A DNA stretch of 64,000 bases. It comes from Myxococcales bacterium. GTDB lineage: Bacteria; Myxococcota_A; Polyangia; Polyangiales; Houyiibacteriaceae. The DNA is taken from NCBI GenBank assembly GCA_029861865.1, contig JAOTYL010000002.1, forward strand, positions 186,001 to 250,000, read 5' to 3'. The notes beneath the pieces were generated by a model. The model saw nothing but the letters and a program-made list of their open reading frames with translations. It was not told the origin of the DNA and ran no database searches. Made by a program: the position numbers and the translations under genes. Below, in pieces: positions 1 to 8,150 of the stretch (position 1 is the stretch's first letter; the number at the start of each line of letters is the position of its first letter).

Positions 1-583
1 TCGCAATCCCGGACGCGCCGAGCGCCAGCGCTGCGACCAGGCCGCGGCCGTCGCGGAACCCGCCCGCCCCGATGACAGGGATGTCGATGGCGGAAACCAC
101 ATCCGGGATCAAGATCGAAGTGGGGATCTGGCCCGTGTGACCACCGCCCTCTTGCCCTTGCGCGATCACTGCGTCGACACCCCAAGCTTGCACCTTTTCG
201 GCGTGACGGCGGGCGCCGATCGTCGGCATCGTGACGACGCCGGCGTCTTTCAGGGTCTTGACGACTCTTTCTCCCGGCGCCTGCGCGAAGCTCGCGACCT
301 TGACCTTCTCGCGGATGAGTAGACGAACGCGATCCATGATGTCGGCTTGATCAGCGCGAAGATTGACACCGAAAGGCTTGGTCGTGCGGTCCTTGAGCCT
401 GGCGATCGCGTCGGCAAGCTCGTCGAACGTCATGGTCGCGGCCGCGAGGATACCCAGGGCTCCGGCTTCGCTCGTCGCAGAGGTGAGGCTCGCCCCCGAA
501 ACCCAGCCCATCCCGGTCTGGACGATCGGATACTGCACGCCAAACAGATCGCAGATGCGAGTGTGCAACGTGGGGTGTGTCAT
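1..583 (-). CDS. ipdC: IpdC-like nitronate monooxygenase-family flavoprotein (C-terminus outside window)
   Basis: About 194 N-terminal residues of an NAD(P)H-dependent flavin oxidoreductase of the nitronate monooxygenase (2-nitropropane dioxygenase) family; the C-terminus lies beyond position 1. The N-terminus reads MTHPTLHTRICDLFGVQYP, followed by QTGMGWV, a TKPFGVN strand, the GQEGGGHTG flavin-phosphate loop and GAGGFRDGRG, the usual TIM-barrel FMN-binding order. The ATG overlaps the ipdB stop as ATGA. Known: in Mycobacterium IpdC lies directly after echA20-ipdA-ipdB and acts on a CoA thioester of the last two steroid rings. The same order here, and close similarity to remembered IpdC, support the call. 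The family alone would allow other substrates. Confidence 0.85.
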   Translation of the reverse strand, partial: MTHPTLHTRICDLFGVQYPIVQTGMGWVSGASLTSATSEAGALGILAAATMTFDELADAIARLKDRTTKPFGVNLRADQADIMDRVRLLIREKVKVASFAQAPGERVVKTLKDAGVVTMPTIGARRHAEKVQAWGVDAVIAQGQEGGGHTGQIPTSILIPDVVSAIDIPVIGAGGFRDGRGLVAALALGASGIA

Positions 584-1344
584 GCCACGAGTTCCTTTTG
601 GGCGTGCCCCTGTGGATCGAGCTCACGAAGGGCCGAAAGTTGATCTGGGGTCGGGACGGGGGTGGTGTCCAGTCGATCGGGGACCACGAGCTCGAACCCG
701 GTGTTTGCCAGAACGCGGTCGACCTCGACGCCGGGATGAATTGAAACCAAGCGCATGCGGTGATCCGGCGTGTTGAAATCGAAGACGCCGAGATTGCTCA
801 CCACCCGGCGGATCTCGTGAAAGCGGCTACTGGCGGCGTCGAGCGACGCGGCTCGATCGTAGCCGACCCCGCTGACCATATCGACGCTCGGCACGAAGAC
901 GCGCGCGTCGTGGTTGGGCACCCAGTAGCTAGTCGTGTGGTTGATCGTGTTGCCCGGGGCGCCACGAACGCCGAGCAGTTGAGCCTTGGGGTGCCGCCAC
1001 GGGCCGATGCAGGCGATGTTCTGGTTGCCGAATTGGTCGATCTGAGACGCGCCCATCATGACGTGCCGGCGTCCCCACCAGAGCGTGTCGAAGACCGAAC
1101 CGAAAGGCATCCAGCCCTCGATGTCCTCGTCGGTTGGCTTGGCTCCGAGCGGAAGGGCATGTCGAAGGAGAAGATTGAACCCGTCGGTCATCAACAGGTT
1201 TGGCTCGAACGTTGCCTTCGCCAGCCGCGCGCCGAGGCTAGGCATGGTGCCCATTGCGCTTACGAGGACCTCGCCGTCGTCGCGGAAGCACTCTGCGATC
1301 GCCAACGCGCAGATGTCAGCTCGCGTAGCCTCAGAGACGCTCAT
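580..1344 (-). CDS. ipdB: CoA-transferase-family hydrolase, beta subunit (IpdB-like)
   Basis: 254-residue class I CoA-transferase-fold beta subunit. The ATG at 1344 begins MSVSEATRADICALA and overlaps the end of ipdA by 14 bp; the frame stays open further upstream, but the family start and the overlap favour 1344. Motifs include EGWMPFG, WGRRHVMMG, GNQNI, GVRGAPGNTINH and NLGVFDF, all characteristic of IpdB. Known: IpdAB of Mycobacterium and Rhodococcus is not a transferase but hydrolytically opens steroid ring C of COCHEA-CoA. Inference: same role here, as a heterotetramer with the product of the upstream gene. Confidence 0.9.
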   Translation of the reverse strand: MSVSEATRADICALAIAECFRDDGEVLVSAMGTMPSLGARLAKATFEPNLLMTDGFNLLLRHALPLGAKPTDEDIEGWMPFGSVFDTLWWGRRHVMMGASQIDQFGNQNIACIGPWRHPKAQLLGVRGAPGNTINHTTSYWVPNHDARVFVPSVDMVSGVGYDRAASLDAASSRFHEIRRVVSNLGVFDFNTPDHRMRLVSIHPGVEVDRVLANTGFELVVPDRLDTTPVPTPDQLSALRELDPQGHAQKELVA

Positions 1345-2185
1345 GACCGACCACTTTCTGATAATCCGCCTCGGAGCCGTCGAGGTACTTCGCCCGAAAC
1401 GCCTTCCAGGCGGCGGCGTCCTTGGCGGTTGCGGCGTACTCGCGTTGGAACTTCTCATCTCTCGGGTAGTCGGGTGGGCATTCGGTGAAGTGCGCACCAC
1501 CCGGCGCTTCGACGACCCCACACACCATCATGCGGTTGATGAGCAAGCTCTGAAGAGGACCGCCGCGTGTCAGCTCCTCGGTAGAGACGAGCTCTTCGCA
1601 GCTCATGTAGGCCCGGGCCGCAGACATACAGAAGAGGTTATCGAAGTACGGGTCACGCCCAAGCACCTGGCCGTTGCCCGAGGCATCCGCTCGGTTCATG
1701 TGCACGAACGCCGCGTCGAGCTCGAGGGCGGGCACGGCGACGAGCTCTTCGCCGTCGTCGTAGGGCGACTTTACCGTCTTGAGGTGGGGATTGATTTTCA
1801 ATACGTCCGACCCAAGGCCCGCGCGCGTGGGAAGAAACGGCAGACGTTGCGCTGCGGCGCGAAGCCCAAGAAGAAACATCCCTTCATCGAGCTCGACGGC
1901 CTCGATGGTGCCGCTCTGGCGTGCCTTTCGGAAGTGGGGCTCGAGCGGGATCGAGTCGAGCGAAACGAAACCGTAGATCACTTTCTTGGCTTGACCGGTC
2001 GCGCAAAGGATCCCTACGTCCGGCCCCCCATAAGACACGACCGTCAGGTCCTTCACCCTCTTACGAACCAGCGCTCGCACGAATGCCATCGGCTTTCGGC
2101 GCGAACCCCAGCCTCCGATGCCGATGGTCATGCCGTCGGCAACGTGGGCAACGGCTTCATCCGCCGTCATTCGTTTGTCGATCAC
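1331..2185 (-). CDS. ipdA: CoA-transferase-family hydrolase, alpha subunit (IpdA-like)
   Basis: 284-residue alpha subunit. It has GMTIGIGGWGSRRKPMAF at residues 18-35, YGGPDVG, GFVSLDS, DEGM, AAAQRLPFLPTRAGLGS and EAPGGAHFT, which line up with mycobacterial IpdA almost without gaps. The start is GTG at 2185, chosen because MIDKR aligns with the family N-terminus and an AGGT ribosome-binding sequence overlaps the echA20 stop 9 bp upstream. It forms the ring-C-opening hydrolase with IpdB. An ordinary acetoacetate or 3-oxoadipate CoA-transferase is the alternative, but the neighbours argue against it. Confidence 0.92.
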   Translation of the reverse strand: MIDKRMTADEAVAHVADGMTIGIGGWGSRRKPMAFVRALVRKRVKDLTVVSYGGPDVGILCATGQAKKVIYGFVSLDSIPLEPHFRKARQSGTIEAVELDEGMFLLGLRAAAQRLPFLPTRAGLGSDVLKINPHLKTVKSPYDDGEELVAVPALELDAAFVHMNRADASGNGQVLGRDPYFDNLFCMSAARAYMSCEELVSTEELTRGGPLQSLLINRMMVCGVVEAPGGAHFTECPPDYPRDEKFQREYAATAKDAAAWKAFRAKYLDGSEADYQKVVGHERL

Positions 2186-2194
2186 GAACTAACC

Positions 2195-2956
2195 TCACTT
2201 CTTGTCGGCTTTGGGGTCTCGCTTTTCAACGAACGCGTCCCGCGCCTCATCGGCCACACCTGCCAAGTTGAGCTCGAAGGTGAAGCCCTGCTCGAACCGA
2301 TACGATCGATTGACGTCTACAGGGTCGATGTTGTTGAGGCACTCTTTGGCCGCGCGAACCACCTGTGGGAGTTTCTTGGTGAAGGTCTGTGCGACTTCCC
2401 GTGCTTTTGCGAGAAGCTCGCCGGGCTCGACCACCGCATGAACCGAGCCCCAACGGTGAAGCTCCTCGGCAGTCGCCGGCTCACACGTCAGCACCATCGC
2501 GCGCATCTTGAGTGGGGGGACGAGACGGGCGAGATGCGTCGCCGCCCCGAGCGCGCCTCGATCGACCTCGGGAAGCGCGAACTCGGTGCCCTTGGCGGCA
2601 ATGAGGATGTCCGAGTTGCCGACGAGGCCGATCCCGCCGCCGACACAATAGCCGTGCGCTGCAGTGATCACAGGGACCTTGCACTCGTAGACCGCCCTGA
2701 ACGCCTCCCAACAACCGCGGTTTGCGCCCAAGAGCGATTCAAAGCCCTCGGTGGACTGCATTTCCTTGATGTCGACCCCCGCATTGAAGCCCCGACCCTC
2801 GGCGCGGAGGATGACGACGCGGACGTCTGGATCGTTCCCGAGCTCGGCGATCACTTCGGCAAGCTCGAACCAACCACGTACCGGAATCGCGTTCACCGGT
2901 GGGTAGTCCACGACTACTTCGGCGATTCCGTCAATGATTTCGTGCGATACGCCCAA
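2195..2956 (-). CDS. echA20: Crotonase-superfamily ring-D hydrolase (EchA20-like)
   Basis: 253-residue crotonase-superfamily enzyme with VDYPPVNAIP near the N-terminus, RAEGRGFNAGVDIKEMQ around residue 60, CVGGGIGLVGNSD (oxyanion-hole region), LPEVDRGALGAATH and a C-terminal EQGFTFELNLAGVADE stretch, all typical of EchA20. Known: EchA20 hydrolyses ring D of HIEC-CoA in cholesterol and bile-acid breakdown. The start is a TTG at 2956 with an AAGGGA ribosome-binding site about 7 bp upstream. It is first of the echA20-ipdA-ipdB-ipdC operon; a KstR-type palindrome (2985-2998) lies 29 bp upstream of the start codon. Confidence 0.92.
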   Translation of the reverse strand: MGVSHEIIDGIAEVVVDYPPVNAIPVRGWFELAEVIAELGNDPDVRVVILRAEGRGFNAGVDIKEMQSTEGFESLLGANRGCWEAFRAVYECKVPVITAAHGYCVGGGIGLVGNSDILIAAKGTEFALPEVDRGALGAATHLARLVPPLKMRAMVLTCEPATAEELHRWGSVHAVVEPGELLAKAREVAQTFTKKLPQVVRAAKECLNNIDPVDVNRSYRFEQGFTFELNLAGVADEARDAFVEKRDPKADKK

Positions 2957-2984
2957 CGCGTTTCCCTTCGAATGAGGGCAGAAT

Positions 2985-2998
2985 TGAAACGCGTTTCA
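2985..2998. promoter_or_regulatory. KstR-type palindromic operator upstream of echA20
   Basis: Perfect 14-bp palindrome TGAAACGCGTTTCA. It fits the published mycobacterial KstR consensus TnnAACnnGTTnnA. It sits between the end of the 3025-3507 gene and the echA20 start, where a repressor would block transcription. The same arms recur at 9838-9851. No KstR or KstR2 regulator gene is in the window. Confidence 0.7.
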
Positions 2999-3024
2999 GT
3001 GCGCGGGTCAAGCCGACAGGTAGT

Positions 3025-3507
3025 CTAGCTGGCGAACCGCCGGAGCAAGGCTTCGATCTCCGGGGCTACGGGCTGACCCATGCGCTCGAGCTCACTTCGA
3101 ACCGCAGCGGCCGCCCCAGGCGCATCGGCGGCGGAGATCGTGCGGATCGGCGGCGTACGAAAACGATACACCACGCGGAGAACAGCCCGGTATATCGGCT
3201 CGGGTACGAGGACGACGGCGCTGCAGTCGTCCCGGTCGAGTTGCTCGCGTCGAGTGTCCAACCAGTCGGCGAACATTCGGCGCTGCCTGGCAGCGATGAT
3301 GCCGCTCCCGCGTTTGAGCTCTACCAAGCCGAGATACGGGAGGTTTCGTTCGAGGTGGAGGTCGGCCAAACTCAGCATCAGCTGAACCTCTTCGTCGGTG
3401 ATTTGCCGCGGAAGCTTGTAGGAATAGACGACGAGCGGCGAGTGCGTTTTGTCTATTCGTATGCGCTCCGATTCATAGATCGGATCTGCGTCCCAATCCC
3501 ACTTCAT
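3025..3507 (-). CDS. Small protein of unknown function, related to the 6050-6445 gene product
   Basis: 160-residue acidic protein without signal peptide or membrane segment. ATG at 3507 (MKWDWDADPIYE) is preferred over a TTG seven codons upstream, which lacks a clear ribosome-binding site. The C-terminal half (ADWLDTRREQLDRDDCSAVVLV, then VVYRFRTPP) resembles the product of 6050-6445 (GWINRDRQHLKANCAGGALIF, then VWVTPIPIP), so the two are probably paralogues. The alternating beta/alpha pattern and size are reminiscent of STAS/SpoIIAA-like proteins, but I see no diagnostic motif. It lies upstream of echA20 on the same strand and divergent from fadD3. Function unknown. Confidence 0.75.
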   Translation of the reverse strand: MKWDWDADPIYESERIRIDKTHSPLVVYSYKLPRQITDEEVQLMLSLADLHLERNLPYLGLVELKRGSGIIAARQRRMFADWLDTRREQLDRDDCSAVVLVPEPIYRAVLRVVYRFRTPPIRTISAADAPGAAAAVRSELERMGQPVAPEIEALLRRFAS

Positions 3508-3663
3508 AAGGTAAGCCAATCGCAACAAACCGCGCCCAAGAGAGGCCGCAGCTTCAGTAAGAAAGCCCGAATTATTACCCCGTTATGCCGATGGTCAATC
3601 CGCAAATGGGGGTGTAGCCACTTGGAAAACGTCGCGAAATAGGCGTGCTAAAAAGGGATGGAA
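3508..3663. promoter_or_regulatory. Divergent intergenic region between the 3025-3507 gene and fadD3
   Basis: About 155 bp separating divergent genes, richer in A/T than its surroundings, so it should hold both promoters. I see no palindrome fitting the KstR or KstR2 consensus here and no clear -35/-10 pair. Confidence 0.4.
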
Positions 3664-5256
3664 ATGACCGAATCAGCTCCTGGGGGCTCGCTAGCCCAAA
3701 CGATCCCGGACCTCGTTGCGCAACGAGCGCAAACCCTGGGCGATGCGAGCGCCATCATCGATGGCAACACTACGATCAGCTTTGCAAGCCTGGCCGAACG
3801 CGTGGACGAAGCCGCCCGAGCGCTGATCGCGATGGGCCTTGAGAGGGGCGATCGCGCCGCAATTTGGGCTCCAAACATGTGGGAGTGGATCGTTGCAGCG
3901 CTTGCTATCAACACGGCGGGGGCGGTGATGGTGCCGGTGAACACCCGATACAAAGGTCTCGAGGCCGCGTACCTGCTCGAGAAGAGCGGCGCGAAAACCC
4001 TCTTCACAGTGACGGGCTTCCTCGACGTCGACTATGTAGCGTTGCTTCGCGATGCGGGTGCGAAGCTGCCTGAGCTCAGAGACGTGGTCGTGCTTCGTGG
4101 CGACGCGCCCGACGGCACCATGGCCTATCAAAGCTTCTTGGCGCGCGCAAAAGACGTCTCGTCCGACGCGGCAAAGCGACGTGCTGCCGAGATCGACCCC
4201 GATGACATCGCCGACATTCTCTTCACGTCCGGAACCACGGGGAAGCCCAAGGGCGTGATGTGCACGCACGCACAGAACCTACGTGTATTCGATACCTGGA
4301 GCTCGATCGTCGGTCTGCGAGAAGACGACCGCTATTTGGTCGTCCTGCCGTTCTTTCACAGCTTCGGCTACAAGGCGGGGTGGTTTTCCGCGCTCCTGAG
4401 AGGTGCCACGACCTTCCCAGAACCGATCTTCGACGTGAACGTCGTGCTGAGGCGGGTAGAGCAAGACCGCATCACGATGCTGCCCGGCCCCCCTGGGCTC
4501 TATCAATCGCTGCTGCTCCATCCGGAACGAGACAAGTTTGATATCTCGAGCCTTCGCCTGGCGGTTACCGGTGCGGCGTCCATTCCGGTGGAGCTCATTC
4601 ACCGCATGAAGGACGAGCTTTGCTTCGAGACCGTCATCACGGCGTACGGGCTCACCGAGAGCTGCGGCGTCGTGACGATGTGTCGATTGGACGATGACCC
4701 CGAAACGATCGCAACGACCAGCGGCCGGGCGATCCCCGACGTCGAGGTGAGGATCGTGGATCCCGAAGGCAATCCGATGCCGCCCGACCAGCCGGGAGAG
4801 ATCGTCGTCCGCGGCTACAACGTCATGAAGGGCTACTTCGACGCAGAAGAAGAGACCAAGAAGGCCATCGACGCCGACCAATGGCTCCATACGGGCGACA
4901 TCGGCACTTTGGACGAGCGTGGATACATCAAGATCACAGACCGACTGAAAGACATGTTCATCGTCGGAGGGTTCAACGCTTATCCGGCCGAGATCGAAAA
5001 CATCCTCCTCAACATGCCTGGCATCGGGGAGGTCGCAGTGATCGGAGTGCCCGATCAACGCCTCGGCGAGGTGGGAATGGCCTTCGTCGTGCCCGCGCCG
5101 GGCAAATCGATCACGCCCGAGCAGGTGATCGCTTGGAGCCGCGACAACATGGCGAACTTCAAGGTGCCTCGAAGAGTCGAAGTGCTCGGGGCCCTACCCC
5201 GCAACGCGACGGGCAAAGTCGTGAAATTCGAGCTGAGGGAGCGTGCGCATGCATGA
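3664..5256 (+). CDS. fadD3: HIP-CoA ligase-like acyl-CoA synthetase (FadD3-like)
   Basis: 530-residue class I adenylate-forming enzyme. It carries the P-loop FTSGTTGKPKG near residue 187, PFFHSFGYKAG, LPGPPGLYQSLLLHP, YGLTESCGV, WLHTGDIG, and the C-terminal catalytic lysine in LPRNATGKVVKFEL. PFFHSFGYKAG and the DDIADILF approach to the P-loop are FadD3-like. Known: FadD3 adds CoA to the propionate side chain of HIP, the first step of C/D-ring catabolism. ATG 3664 is chosen over 3658 because AAGGGA then sits at a proper distance. The downstream SDR overlaps its end. Confidence 0.9.
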   Translation: MTESAPGGSLAQTIPDLVAQRAQTLGDASAIIDGNTTISFASLAERVDEAARALIAMGLERGDRAAIWAPNMWEWIVAALAINTAGAVMVPVNTRYKGLEAAYLLEKSGAKTLFTVTGFLDVDYVALLRDAGAKLPELRDVVVLRGDAPDGTMAYQSFLARAKDVSSDAAKRRAAEIDPDDIADILFTSGTTGKPKGVMCTHAQNLRVFDTWSSIVGLREDDRYLVVLPFFHSFGYKAGWFSALLRGATTFPEPIFDVNVVLRRVEQDRITMLPGPPGLYQSLLLHPERDKFDISSLRLAVTGAASIPVELIHRMKDELCFETVITAYGLTESCGVVTMCRLDDDPETIATTSGRAIPDVEVRIVDPEGNPMPPDQPGEIVVRGYNVMKGYFDAEEETKKAIDADQWLHTGDIGTLDERGYIKITDRLKDMFIVGGFNAYPAEIENILLNMPGIGEVAVIGVPDQRLGEVGMAFVVPAPGKSITPEQVIAWSRDNMANFKVPRRVEVLGALPRNATGKVVKFELRERAHA

Positions 5257-6013
5257 GTTTCCAGAGGGCGTCGCCCTGGTCGTCGGGGGCAGCGGGGGAA
5301 TCGGAAGCGCGATCGCGCGTGCGCTTGCCGAACGGGGAGTCGCGCTTGCGATCACTTACCGCAGCAATGAAGCCGCCGCCGAGAACCTCGCCAAGGAGAT
5401 TCGCGCCGCGGGGGGTGCTTGCTCCGTGCACGGAGTTTCGCTCGGAGACCTCGAATCGGTTGCACGATGCCTCGACTCGCTCGTCGCAGAGCACGGGTCG
5501 ATCCATACGATCGTCCACGCAGCCGGCACTTACATCGACCAGCCCTACGTCAGCCAAGTGACCCCAGAACAATGGCGCAATACGATCGACTGGGATGTAA
5601 ACGGCTTTTTCCATGTCGTGCATGCAGCGCTCCCACACCTCCGAAAGAGCAAGGGGTCGATCGTGTTCATCAGTTCGGCGGGGCTCAAGCGTTTCCCTCC
5701 GGGCGATGTGTTATCGATCGCGCCAAAGGGAGCGAACGAGGCTTTGGTGCATGCGATCGCGCGTGAAGAAGGGCGGTACGGAGTCCGTGCCAACAACATC
5801 GCCGTCGGCGTGGTCGATGCGGGGATGTTTCCAAAGCTCGTCAAAAGCGGCGAGCTGAGCCAAGAGTGGATCGACACGGCCACGAGGAGCACGCCCCTAA
5901 GACGCTTCGGTACACCGCAAGAGGTCGCCAACGCCGCTGTGTTCTTAGCCTCCTCGCAAGCCGGGTACATCACTGGCCAGACCCTGTTTGTGGATGGCGG
6001 ATACACATTGTAA
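5249..6013 (+). CDS. SDR-family protein lacking the catalytic tyrosine
   Basis: 254-residue Rossmann protein with GGSGGIGSAIA nucleotide-binding loop (residues 11-21), HAAG, and a C-terminal FLASSQAGYITGQTLFVDGGY typical of FabG-like SDRs. Where SDRs have YxxxK this protein reads SIAPK, so the tyrosine is a serine while the lysine is kept. SSAG supplies the usual active-site serine. It may be a non-catalytic or altered-mechanism SDR. ATG 5249 overlaps the fadD3 end by 8 bp and has GAGGGA 8 bp upstream; a GTG two codons earlier is possible. Likely cotranscribed with fadD3. Confidence 0.8.
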   Translation: MHEFPEGVALVVGGSGGIGSAIARALAERGVALAITYRSNEAAAENLAKEIRAAGGACSVHGVSLGDLESVARCLDSLVAEHGSIHTIVHAAGTYIDQPYVSQVTPEQWRNTIDWDVNGFFHVVHAALPHLRKSKGSIVFISSAGLKRFPPGDVLSIAPKGANEALVHAIAREEGRYGVRANNIAVGVVDAGMFPKLVKSGELSQEWIDTATRSTPLRRFGTPQEVANAAVFLASSQAGYITGQTLFVDGGYTL

Positions 6014-6049
6014 GCCGCGCCGTGTGGGATAGACTCGCCGGCGAAGACC

Positions 6050-6445
6050 ATGAGTCGAGTCATTTTCGACGAAACCGACCGCCCCCTCTATCGGATGACG
6101 TATGAGGGGGTGTGCGACGATGCCGAGTGGCAGGCGCACATCGACCAAATGTCCGAGTGGGCGCGTCGCGGGGACAAGTACGCCGTCGTGATCGATGCTC
6201 AGCGAGTTGGCCGGGTATCGGCTGTGCAACGAAAAGGCATTGTCGGGTGGATCAACCGTGACCGACAACACTTGAAGGCCAACTGCGCGGGTGGCGCATT
6301 GATCTTCACCAGCCCGATTCAGCAGGGGTTGTGGACGGCCATCGTATGGGTCACGCCCATTCCAATCCCTGTCAAGGTGTGTCGAGACGTGCCCACTGCG
6401 GAGGTCTGGCTGAAGGGCCGGCTCGAGGAGAAAGCGGCTTCATGA
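6050..6445 (+). CDS. Small protein of unknown function, related to the 3025-3507 gene product
   Basis: 131 residues, no signal peptide. It begins MSRVIFDETDRPLYRMTYEG, with later segments AVVIDAQRVG and GWINRDRQHLKANCAGGALIF. The layout (short beta strands, a helix with W/R/D residues, then a GGALIF or SAVVLV strand) matches the 3025-3507 product. This resembles SpoIIAA/STAS-like folds but is unassigned. It is inside the fadD3 operon: 36 bp after the SDR and ending in an ATGA overlap with the next synthetase gene, so it is translated with catabolic enzymes. Confidence 0.8.
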   Translation: MSRVIFDETDRPLYRMTYEGVCDDAEWQAHIDQMSEWARRGDKYAVVIDAQRVGRVSAVQRKGIVGWINRDRQHLKANCAGGALIFTSPIQQGLWTAIVWVTPIPIPVKVCRDVPTAEVWLKGRLEEKAAS

Positions 6446-8148
6446 GCGCGCCGAGGAGAAAGGGGGCCTCGAGATCGACCCGGCTGGTCGCGATTGAGCG
6501 AGACCTTCTTGCTCCCGGAGCACCTTTCGAAATCCGCGAAGAAGTGGTTCTCGGAGAGCGTGTCCGGGTTTTCGTCAACCGGCCCCGGTCCCTTCGCGAC
6601 ATGCTTCTCCGCGCCCGAGAGTTTGGCGACGCCGAGTACATGGTGTTTCGCGCCGGTGATGCTGAACGTCGCTATACGTTTGCTGACCACGAGCGGCTCG
6701 TAGCGAACGCGGCAGCCGCGTTCTCGCAACGGTTTGGCGTGGGGCCGGGCGACCGAGTGGCCATCCTCGCGGCAAATTGTCCGGAGTGGGTGATCTCCTT
6801 CTGGGCGACGGTGAGCCTCGGGGCGATCTGCGTAGGCCTCAACGGCTGGTGGACCGAGGACGAAATCCGCTACGCGATAGGCCACAGCAAGCCGAAGCTT
6901 CTGATCGCGGATCGCAAGCGAGCCGGGAGAATCACAGGCGACCCCGGAGTGCCGATGGTCATAGTCGAGGACGACTTCGACGGATTGCTTTCCGACTACG
7001 CCAGTAGTGCGATGCCTGCGCAACCGATCGAAGAAAGCGATCCAGCGGTCATCTTATACACCAGCGGAACCACTGGGCGCGCCAAAGGCGTGGTGCACAC
7101 GCATGGCAACATGACCAATATGCTGATGGTGGCGTTCTTTCACGGCGCCCGCTTGATGATGGCCAATCCCAAACAAGCCGAGCTTCCGCAACTTCCAAAC
7201 ACCGTGCTGGTGACGAGTCCCCTCTTTCACGTCTCGGGGCTCCACTGTGCAGCCATGACCGGCCTTGCCGGCGGCGCCAAGACGGTGTGGCCGATGGGTC
7301 GCTTCGATCCCGAGGCGGTTTTCGAAATGATCGAACGCGAAAAAGTGACGGGCTGGGGCTATACCGCGACGATGTTGCACCGGCTCTTGAATCACCCCGA
7401 CGCCGGCAACTACGACTTGAGCTCGCTTCGATCGGTGGGCGGCGGAGGATCACCCATCGCAGCGAGTCTTCTCGAAAGAGCGCGGAAGCTCTGGCCTCAG
7501 TGCAGCCACACGATGGGAGTCGGTTACGGCCTGACCGAGGGGACAGCGTTTGCGACCTTGAATGCTGGAGAGGAGCTGATGAGTGATCCTTCCTCGGTAG
7601 GCCGACCGGTGCCCATCGTGGATGTCGAGATTCGCGACGAGGACGGCAATCGGTTGCCCGACGGTGAAGAAGGTGAAATTCACCTACGTGGCCCCCTCGT
7701 GATGCTCGAGTACTGGGAGGATCCCGAAGCGACGGCCAACGTGATCAGGCCTGGGCGGTGGCTCAAGACCGGCGATGTGGGTCGGCTCGAAAACGGCCGG
7801 CTCTACATCGCGTCCCGAAAGCGCGATTTGATCTTGCGTGGTGGCGAGAATGTATACCCATTCGAGGTCGAGCAGCGCTTGCAGGCGCACCCCGCGGTGA
7901 CCGAAGCAGCCGTGGTCGGAGCATATCATTCGGATCTCGGTGAAGAGGTGAAAGCAATCGTCGTTTTTCACGAAGGCCACGAAGTCGCGACCGAGGAGCT
8001 TCGGGAGTGGGTGGCCGAGGCGCTCGCCTACTACAAGGTGCCGAGCCAATGGGAGGTGCGAAGGGAGCCCCTGCCGCGCAACGCAACCGGAAAAGTGCTA
8101 AAGCAGCCTCTGCGCGAGGCGCGAGATTCGATGTTCATCGAGGAGTAA
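6442..8148 (+). CDS. Acyl-CoA synthetase (second adenylate-forming ligase of the cluster)
   Basis: 568-residue class I adenylate-forming enzyme starting at the ATGA overlap (MSAPRRKGASRST). P-loop YTSGTTGRAKG near residue 207, SPLFHVSGLHC, VGYGLTEGTAFATL, WLKTGDVG, RGGENVYPFEVE and catalytic lysine in LPRNATGKVLKQPL. An N-terminal extension of about 50 residues precedes the AMP-binding fold. It differs clearly from the FadD3 homologue in the active-site segments, so it should activate another acid, perhaps another steroid-derived or side-chain acid; the substrate cannot be read from sequence. It is followed after 2 bp by a thiolase gene. Confidence 0.88.
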   Translation: MSAPRRKGASRSTRLVAIERDLLAPGAPFEIREEVVLGERVRVFVNRPRSLRDMLLRAREFGDAEYMVFRAGDAERRYTFADHERLVANAAAAFSQRFGVGPGDRVAILAANCPEWVISFWATVSLGAICVGLNGWWTEDEIRYAIGHSKPKLLIADRKRAGRITGDPGVPMVIVEDDFDGLLSDYASSAMPAQPIEESDPAVILYTSGTTGRAKGVVHTHGNMTNMLMVAFFHGARLMMANPKQAELPQLPNTVLVTSPLFHVSGLHCAAMTGLAGGAKTVWPMGRFDPEAVFEMIEREKVTGWGYTATMLHRLLNHPDAGNYDLSSLRSVGGGGSPIAASLLERARKLWPQCSHTMGVGYGLTEGTAFATLNAGEELMSDPSSVGRPVPIVDVEIRDEDGNRLPDGEEGEIHLRGPLVMLEYWEDPEATANVIRPGRWLKTGDVGRLENGRLYIASRKRDLILRGGENVYPFEVEQRLQAHPAVTEAAVVGAYHSDLGEEVKAIVVFHEGHEVATEELREWVAEALAYYKVPSQWEVRREPLPRNATGKVLKQPLREARDSMFIEE

Positions 8149-8150
8149 AC

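Noticed and set aside
1058-3028. 656-codon plus-strand open frame opposite ipdB, ipdA and echA20
   Set aside because: It is antisense to three strongly recognised genes, has arginine-rich shadow composition and no recognisable domain; typical of high-GC DNA.
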